Assembly: GCA_027625915.1 (NCBI GenBank)
Contig: JANTQA010000012.1
Location: forward strand, 2,263,001 to 2,327,000
DNA length: 64,000 nt
Reading direction: 5' to 3'
Source: Anaeramoeba flamelloides
Lineage: Eukaryota > Metamonada > Anaeramoebidae
Shown: positions 56,570 to 64,000 of the stretch, one piece after another
Numbering within the stretch: the first letter of the stretch is position 1
Layout of the letters: each line of letters starts with the position of its first letter
Program-made: the position numbers and the translations under genes
The notes under the pieces: model-generated
The model's input: the letters and a program-made list of their open reading frames with translations, nothing else
Told to the model about the DNA's origin: nothing
Databases searched by the model: none

Positions 56570-56760
56570 TTTCCAGATTAAATATTAATTTTCGTTATGT
56601 TTTTGTGAGTTTTTTGTTTATTTGAAAATTAATAAATTTTCAGAATAAAACAAGAAACCACCTTTATGTTTTCCAGAATTTCAAAGAATTGAGTTAAATC
56701 AAATATTTTGCTTTATTATTTTCTATTCTGTAAAATATAAGCACTCCCATGTTCTCTTGA
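56570..56760. repeat. HPR module, site i in LINE copy C
   Basis: Lies at the same LINE position as 48360-48535 (between the CAATTTCAAAA and AATATTTAATCTGG flanks). It contains a GTGAGTTTTTTGTTTATTT module absent from copy B, plus the CCAGAATTTCAAAGAATTGAG palindrome and one GCACT word near 56742. Confidence 0.65.
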
Positions 56761-59518
56761 TAATTTGAAGATACAACTTTTTGAAATTGAAATTTTGTTT
56801 TTTTATATTTTTTAGATATTGTTGAACTTTCCAATTAGTTGGATTTTTCCAATTGGGTTAATAGAAAAACCTTAAATTAGGAATCTAATAAATTTTAATA
56901 CCTCACTATATCAATTAATATTCTCGTTTTCAAGTGTTTGAAAATTTCGAACCTTTTTTAATTTTTTTAAATTTGAGAAATCTATTTTTTAGATCTTTTA
57001 GATTTTCTTCATTATATTTTTTATCTATCCTTGAATATTATTTGTTTCAGTTTTAAAAATTTATCTTGGTGTATTAATATCAATTTGTCAGAAATTTTTA
57101 ACTTTTTAATTGATAAATCGATCAATTATTTCAAAAAAACTTTGTTTCAAATTAGAAATTTCAAATACATAATAAATTTTACTTAAAATGAGATCATTAA
57201 AAGGAATTATTTTGATTCGATTTTTGGGTTTATTTTGTTAAAAAAATTCAATAAGTGTTTTCAAGTACTTTTAATAACATTTTGAAATTATATTAAAGAC
57301 ATATTTTTTTTTCTTGTCAAATTCCAAGACAAAAATATCATTTAATTCTTTTTTATAGTTATTTTTTATAATTATTTTCCTTCAATACTCTCGAATTAAA
57401 GATGACCTATATTTTTTTCAATTATTTTGAATTTCTATTTTTTCCTGAAACTGTATTCAACAAAATTCTAAATTAATGATTGAGTTTGTTATACAAATTG
57501 AAAGACTCTTTCAATGGCTTAATCCTTTTTTAAATAAATTTCTATCGGATTTGTTTTTCATTTTATAAAAAATATTATTTGGATTCACATTAGGACTCTT
57601 TTTCGAACAACTTAATATATAACCGATTATTTTAAACTTGAAAAAAAAATTAAATTTCTTTATTGGAGGCATAAATTTCTTGTAAAATTTTTCATTTATT
57701 TTCACAAAAAAATCTGATAAAAATAACCAAACAATTAAAGATAAAAATTTTCCCAAAATACTTTATAAAATGTTGTAAAAATTAAAGTTATAATAAAAAG
57801 AAATTCTATTAATTTTGAGAATTTTGAAATATTATTATTAACAAAATAATCAATATTTGAGTGAGTGGATAATTATTATAAGATAAACGAATAAATTGGT
57901 ATTAATAAATTTTTTTTTCTTTCAAAGTTACACAAAAATTCCAACATCAATTAATTTTTAGAAATATCCTTTTAAGAACAAATACAAACTTAAGTGGAAT
58001 AATACACATCAAATAATATTGATATGCATATCGGATAAAATATAAATCTCTAAATTTTCTTACAAATTGGAAAAACGGAAATTCTTAGTCTCTATTGTGA
58101 AAAACTAAAATTTTCATTATAATATTCAATAGAAAATCTAAATAAAATTCAAATAGTAAATAATATGATTTATCGGCAATATTTTAGCATACTCGCAATA
58201 TTAGAATAATACTTTTTTAAGAAGTTACCATCGATCTTTCAATAAAAAAAAATATGAATGAATTATTTATTTAAATAAATTATTAAAAAAAAAGGTGCAA
58301 AAAACGTGAAAAAATACTATTCATTTTGAAATCTCCAAAATAAATTTTTTTGTCTAATATCAATTAAAACCCTTGGAAGATTTATAAGTCTGCCTTTATG
58401 CTTGTATCACTTTGGCTGTAAAATAGTAATTAATTTCCCAAAAGAATAAATATTTTCAAACAAAATAAACTAATTATAATAAATAATTAAATAACTAATA
58501 ATAAAATAAGAAATATGGTCAAATAAAAACAGTTCAATAATAATAAGTTTGTTTTTTATACTATTTACAATTAAAACGTCATTTTGATAATCTTTGATAT
58601 TTCTAGAAATATAAAAAATTATTGAAAAAACTCTTATTTTCTAAATAATGATTCATAATTTTTATACAAGCCCCCAAATTTTTTTCTTTATCAAATGTGA
58701 AAAAAACCTAAAGAACTTCATCAGATGATTAGGTAACAAAAATCTTTATATTTATTTTTTTTCTTCCTTGGTGAATTTTATTTGATAAAATTTTCTTTAA
58801 TTACTCCTTTTTCCTAATAAAGAATAATAATAAATAATAATTTTTTTAAACCAATAGAACCAAAAAAAAAAACAAGAAATATTCTCAAAAACTTATTAAA
58901 ATAATAAAAGTTCTTCATTGGTAAACTCTTAGTATTTGAAAAATAATACCAATAGCTTCAATTTCAGGATATTTAATAAATGATTAAAAAAAAAGATCCT
59001 TTAATTCTTTTTTTCGAATAATCAATATTTCATTTATTTTTCTTGTATTTTTAAAATTGTAACTTTATTTACACAACGTTACTTGTATATAAACACTTTG
59101 GAATTTCTAAAACTGAGATTTCTGAAAAATTAAAATTTTTTTGCAAATTTTTCTTTTTTATTTTTATCAAAAATTCAAATAAAAATGAAAAGATCTTTTT
59201 TATGAAAATTTAATTGGGACAAATGAACTTCTTTTAAAAATGATAATTCATTTCTTGTTAGTGGAAGAATGGGGTTTGTTTAAACATTTTAATTGAAACT
59301 TTATTGAAATAAGTACTTTATTATCTTTGATAAAAACACAATAAACTCGAGTTCCAACTCACCCTTAAGAATAGTTAAAGTTTAAAAAAATGTATTAAAA
59401 AATCAAGGTAATTGAATTAGTCAAAAGAAAATTCGAAAATGGAATCCCTGCAAAAAATAACAAGAAAAAAGTTATCATTTTTTCCAAAAAAAAATTTTCC
59501 ACGTAGTACTTTTCTCAC

Positions 59519-59987
59519 ATGAGTGATCTTGGGAATGTGCTTTTACAAAGAATATTAGATCACTTTTTTCAAATCAGTCATGAGTCAATCATCGAATACC
59601 AATCTTCACCACAGCACGAAGAATTTGGAAAGCTACCTGAGGAGTTACTACAATCAATCAAGTCATTGGTAGTTTTATCTGCAAATTTCCAAATACCGAT
59701 CATCCGCGCACTTATTTCATGGAAATCAAAAGCAATTAGACACTATACAAAAAAAAAAAACAAGGTGAACAAATCGACAACCTTACAACCAGAAAAAAGA
59801 GAAAAAAATTTTCAATTGCCAATTGAAATTTCAGAATTTACGCCTCAAAAGTATACAATTAATTTATTGAAAAAAAAAAAAAAAAACAAAAAAAACAATT
59901 TTTTTTTTTAATAAAAAAACCTTCTTTTCTTGAGTACAAAAAAATTCCATCTTTTTCTTTCTTTCCTTTCTGTTTCTCTTTCTCTTT

Positions 59988-60029
<42 letters not shown>

Positions 60030-62483
60030 TATTTTGAACAAATCGTAAAACCAAGTTTAAATTATAACGAATTAACAGAATACTATATTGAGTATTTGTT
60101 TATAAGATCTGTCGAGCTCTTGGTGGAATCCTTTGATGATCCAAGTGTAGTTTTGATAAAACTTATTTTAAGGTTATGTTCGAAGCAGTTACCACACTTG
60201 CACCGAAAGGGGCTCTTTGAAAACAAGTCCACGATTTTTGTTCGCAATGTCTTGACGATCAGAAATCTCTATGGGAAAATGATTAGCAATTTATCTAAAA
60301 AGAAGCCTGCGTTCTTTGCAACAAAGCTGATTCATAATATGAACCGATCGAATGTGGAAAAGAAAATATATCCCTTAGAATATATTAACCTTCAAATTTC
60401 AAGTGGCAGCTCTGTGAACGAATCTTTATCTTTGTTAGAGAAATTGTACGACTTGTATGACAACTCTGCGATCGCATCAAGCCGATCTCTGCTGTGGCCG
60501 TTGTCCTCTATCCTTCAGAGGATTTCTGAAAACAAACCGCAGATCCTTGAGGGAACGGCATGGCGATCATTGGTGAAAAAGTTAAGTATTCAAGCCAAGT
60601 CTTTGATTGCCAATAGGAAAAAAGATCGGCAAATAGCACTATTATTATTTGTCGCGAGTGTCAATTGTGATGCAGAAACTTCGCTGAATAGAAAGGAAAA
60701 GCAAATAGATAAATTAGTGAAAATCATTTCGCGTTCTTTAAAATGGACAGGATCAAATAACGATCACTTAGAATTGCCATATGCTGCTGTATTAAATTTT
60801 TTTAAAGTCTACTTAAGGAATAAAAATAATGATTTCAAACCCTGTAAGCAATTAAGCAAATTAATTTTCCCAATTAACCGAGGCAATGAAAAAATACTTT
60901 CGCCAATAATTATTTATTATTTAGAAGAAATTTCAATAATACTTTCAAAAGTCCAACCATATTTTTTTATTAATAATATTTTGGCAAAACTGTTAATTGT
61001 TTCAGATAAAGAGGAAGAAAAAGAGAACGAAAAAGAGAACGAAAACGAAAATGAAAATAAAAATGGAAATGGAAATGAAAATGACAAAGGTCATGATAAT
61101 TACTCCGAGGAGAAAGAAAAAGCAAAGAAAAATGAAAACAAAAGAAAAAAGAAAACGAAAATGAATATGAAAATGAAATTTAAAATGAAAATCCATAAGA
61201 AAAAAAAAGAAAAGGAAAAAAAGAAAGAGAAAAAAGAAAATAAAGAAACCAAAAAAATTAAAATTCACCAAATTAAAAAAATAGAAAGAGAAGGAAAAGA
61301 ATTAACAGAAAAATTAGAAAAAGAAATAATAGAAAGAATAAAAAATGGATTACCATTAGGATTGGGGTTTAGGTTAGAAAACAAAAACGAAAAGGAAAAG
61401 AAAATTGGAAACGAAAAAGAGAAAAATGAAAAAAAAAAAGAAAAAGAAAAAGAACGAGAAAGAGTAAGAGAAAATAAAGATCTAAAAAAAGATGAAACCA
61501 AAAAATATGTTCAAATCATAAAAAAAAAAATGAAATCAAATACTCAAGTCTATTTATTATCTTTTAAATGCTTATTATCAACATTTTCTTTAAAAAAAAC
61601 AAATTATTTCGGTTTAGAAAATTATTTGAATAATAACACAGACTTTAATGAAAAAATTTATCAAAGGGAAATATTAAACATAATCCCATTACTCTCAAAA
61701 ATTTTAATAAAATATTCGCCAGTTGTATTAAAATCACAATGTTGGAAAGCACTAAGCTATGAAAATTTTTATGAATTAAATTCTGAATCAATTAATTGTA
61801 AAGAAATAATCCGTACTAGTATTTTATTTTTACCCAAAATTATTCTCTCTCCAATTGATCTACTCAAATTATTATGCTCACTGAGTACTCATTTTGATTA
61901 TTCGCTATCCAAATTGGCAATTGATTCTTTAACACAGTTTTACAAAAGCTATCCCGATCTGCGATCAATTATTTCATTATTGTTTATGAATGAAATTGCG
62001 AAAATACCAATGAACTATACCAATTTAATATACGATTCTTTAAATCAATTTTATAAATTTCTAGATCTTTGGGTTACATTAACTCAAAACGATCAAAATT
62101 ATCTTAATACCCCGACACTTAGAAATGAAAACATGAATCAAAACAACATTAACAACCTTAATAATAATCATCATGAGACTATTTATCCAAAAAAAGTAAA
62201 GAAAGAAGATTTTAAATTTATTATTGAAGATTTGGACATAGACAATAATTTAATTAATATTGAAATTGAAATTTTTTTATTTTTAAAAAACTTTCAACCA
62301 AAAATTAAAAAATTAACTTGGGATTTATTGAAATTATGTAAAAAATTAAGAATATTATTAAATATAAATTATTTTGATAATAGCTTTTATAATAACGACA
62401 CGATGAAAAAGAACTATGGAGGATATTTTACTAATTTCATTCAAGATGATATGGATGAAAATAATTTTTTTACCAATTCAGAA

Positions 62484-62516
<33 letters not shown>

Positions 62517-64000
62517 CACATTCTTTATATTAATGATAGAGATGATCATAAAGAAACAGAAAATGATAATTTAAAAAAATATTTTTATTTAATTGACTTA
62601 TTAAAAGAAAAAAGCTATTTATTATTAAATGATACATTATTTTTGGATCATTTTAAATGCTTTTATATTAATAAATTATCAAAATTGTACCAATCCAGAA
62701 TAAATAAGAACAATGATTATAAAGAAAATCATTTGTCCAATTCGAAAAAAAATGAATCAATAAATGTTTTAAAATATTTAATAAATTCAAATTTTCTTAA
62801 AGATCAAAAAATTATTTCGAATTATTTATCCTATATAATAACAGAAATTTCAAATAAAAAACCAAATTTATTAAAATATATTTTCAATCGAGAATATGAG
62901 CATTTTATACAATTGTATGAAGATTATGAAAATAATTTCGAACAAAATGTAATTGAGAAAAAAAATAATAATAACAAGAATAAACAAGAAGAATTAATTA
63001 ATGGAAATAGATCAAAAGAAAAAGAAGGATTAATATTAAAGAAAGAAATCGAAACAGAACAACAAGAACGGGTGCCGAGACAGGGACAGGAGCAACAACA
63101 ACAACAACAAAAACAACAACAACAAAAACAACAACGGGTACGGAAACAGGAACAGGAAGAACAGGAAGAACAAGAACAAGAAATTAAAATGGATGGGAAA
63201 TTAATTCATCAGCTTGGATATAGTACGATTATTATTTGCTCAGCAAGTAATTATAAATATATCAACAATAGACAAATTATAAATTTTACAAAGATCTTAA
63301 TAAAATCCTTAGCAATTCAGAAAAATCAACATTTCCAAACTTTAATAATTACTTCACTAAGTTATTTTAATTTGTCAAGTTTTGAAATATTATTTGATTT
63401 ATTAATAAAGTATTTTGAAAAAATTTTAAAAAAACGAAGATTAAAAAATTCAAATAAAATAAAACTTGATCATATTATTGCCAATTTATTAATAGTCTTT
63501 CGATTATTTTTAAGAAATATTAATCCCAATAAATTCTCGACAATAAATAATTTAAGCAATAAAATTTATGAATTATTAAGAAAATTTCAAGATTTTATCA
63601 GTAACGATTTTTCCAAATTTGAAGAGAATGTCAATCGTAAAAAAAATCCTTTAATTAATTTGATTAGGATTCGGTATAATTTTTCACTTTCTTTTTATTA
63701 TTTCCTTTGGTTGCTGAACGAAAATCATAAACCTTATAAAATTGAATATAGAAAAGATTTATTTAATTTATTAACAAAGTTTTGTAATATCAATATAAAT
63801 AGATACAAGTATGATGATAATAGTAATGTTGGAAATAAGAACAACACTGATAAGAATAAACCCCAGGGTAATAAAAATGATAAGGACAACGACAAGGACA
63901 AGAGCAACCAAAACGAATTTTTTTATCAATTGGATAATTGGATTACCGAAAAGCAATTCAAATCTTTAAATTTAAAAGAAAACCAACTATTGGTATTTAA
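59519..64000 (+). CDS. FRY: Furry (MOR2/PAG1)-family cell-morphogenesis protein, N-terminal part
   Basis: Exon 1 is 59519-59850 and exon 2 runs from 60029 to the window end with the frame still open, so at least ~1430 residues are visible and the gene is partial. The first ~75 residues (VLLQRILDHFFQIS ... IKSLVVLSANFQIPIIRALISWKSK) match the start of Furry/MOR2 proteins: a helix pair, then a family-type ALG-like helix and a LxxW segment. Joining at phase 2 gives TPQK-YFEQIVKP. HEAT-like helical repeats follow, with a Lys/Glu-rich insert (about 330-500) and a Gln-rich insert near 63090-63180. Furry proteins are large scaffolds that activate NDR kinases and control polarity and the cytoskeleton. 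The intron (178 nt) ends in 39 A residues and then G, instead of a pyrimidine tract. Family call is good but made without alignment. Confidence 0.7.

Larger units (their letters stand above)
56120..57480 (-). mobile_element. LINE copy C, decayed and truncated
   Basis: On the minus strand the translated pieces match copy B in order. FFEIIDRFIN, INTPR, FKTET, a KFKKIKK stretch and the segment with AGTTCAACAATATCTAAAAA are followed by TAATGTAACAAGCAAAAA, the CATTTATTGTGGGATCGT zinc-motif region, AAAAATCTGGATATCTGAAT and GATAATAAAATTTGTGAT. Many stops and frame changes show it is much older than copy B. Two HPRs interrupt it and a third abuts its 3' end. Confidence 0.75.
55130..59518. other. Repeat-rich spacer before the Furry-like gene
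   Basis: Holds HPR modules and LINE copy C (55722-57480, listed separately). Before and after these, including 57780-59518, I see only AT-rich DNA without a supported gene. An open minus-strand frame at 57511-57756 may be another decayed LINE piece (PNVNPNNIFYK resembles the copy B motif GMNPHNKKT), but this is weak. Confidence 0.45.

Noticed and set aside
1-64000. CRISPR arrays, bacterial operons or promoters
   Set aside because: The window is eukaryotic (spliced Rab11, PA28, LINEs). Repeats found are inverted or dispersed, with no regular direct-repeat and spacer array.

Overview
The window is very AT-rich eukaryotic DNA. Genes have GT-AG introns, coding and non-coding DNA are both full of A/T runs, and the proteins carry long Lys/Glu/Asn/Asp tracts. 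Recognisable host genes are a mitotic-type cyclin, a five-exon Rab11 GTPase, a PA28-type proteasome activator, a NET-domain (BET-like) protein, a SPRY/Kelch/BTB fusion protein and the N-terminal half of a Furry (MOR2/PAG1) family protein. Gene content and style point to a free-living amoeboid protist with expanded Rab, SPRY, Kelch and BTB repertoires. An Anaeramoeba-like metamonad is my best guess, by inference only.

Layout: 0.5-1.9 kb cyclin (+); 2-8.4 kb non-coding DNA with a mariner-type MITE nested in foldback repeats; 8.4-9.9 kb Rab11 (+), whose long fourth intron holds a possible H/ACA RNA; 9.9-16.3 kb non-coding with a cluster of ~200-bp inverted-repeat elements; 16.3-20.5 kb and 22.5-25.9 kb two large low-complexity genes (+), the second with a C-terminal NET domain; 28.2-31.1 kb PA28 (-) split by a ~2-kb intron full of foldback repeats; 32.3-40.3 kb a near full-length but decayed LINE (-) with two-ORF layout, interrupted by a MITE and by a ~1.8-kb inverted-repeat element that carries a tRNA-like sequence; 41.7-42.3 kb a small unknown gene (-); 45.1-55.1 kb one SPRY-SPRY-SPRY-Kelch-BTB-BTB gene (+) whose first SPRY domain is split by a 5.7-kb intron; 55.1-59.5 kb repeats and a third LINE copy; 59.5-64 kb a Furry-like gene (+) that runs off the window.

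The repeat landscape is the most unusual part. A modular foldback repeat (called HPR here) joins nested palindromes to arrays of AGTGC/GCACT words spaced exactly 10 bp apart. HPR modules recur across the window and sit at the same places in separate copies of the LINE. In the 5.7-kb intron the nesting is four deep: host intron, 0.5-kb TA-flanked inverted-repeat element, LINE with a 15-bp target duplication, HPR modules.

All statements rest on reading the sequence by eye. Domain calls are by remembered family motifs, with no database search.
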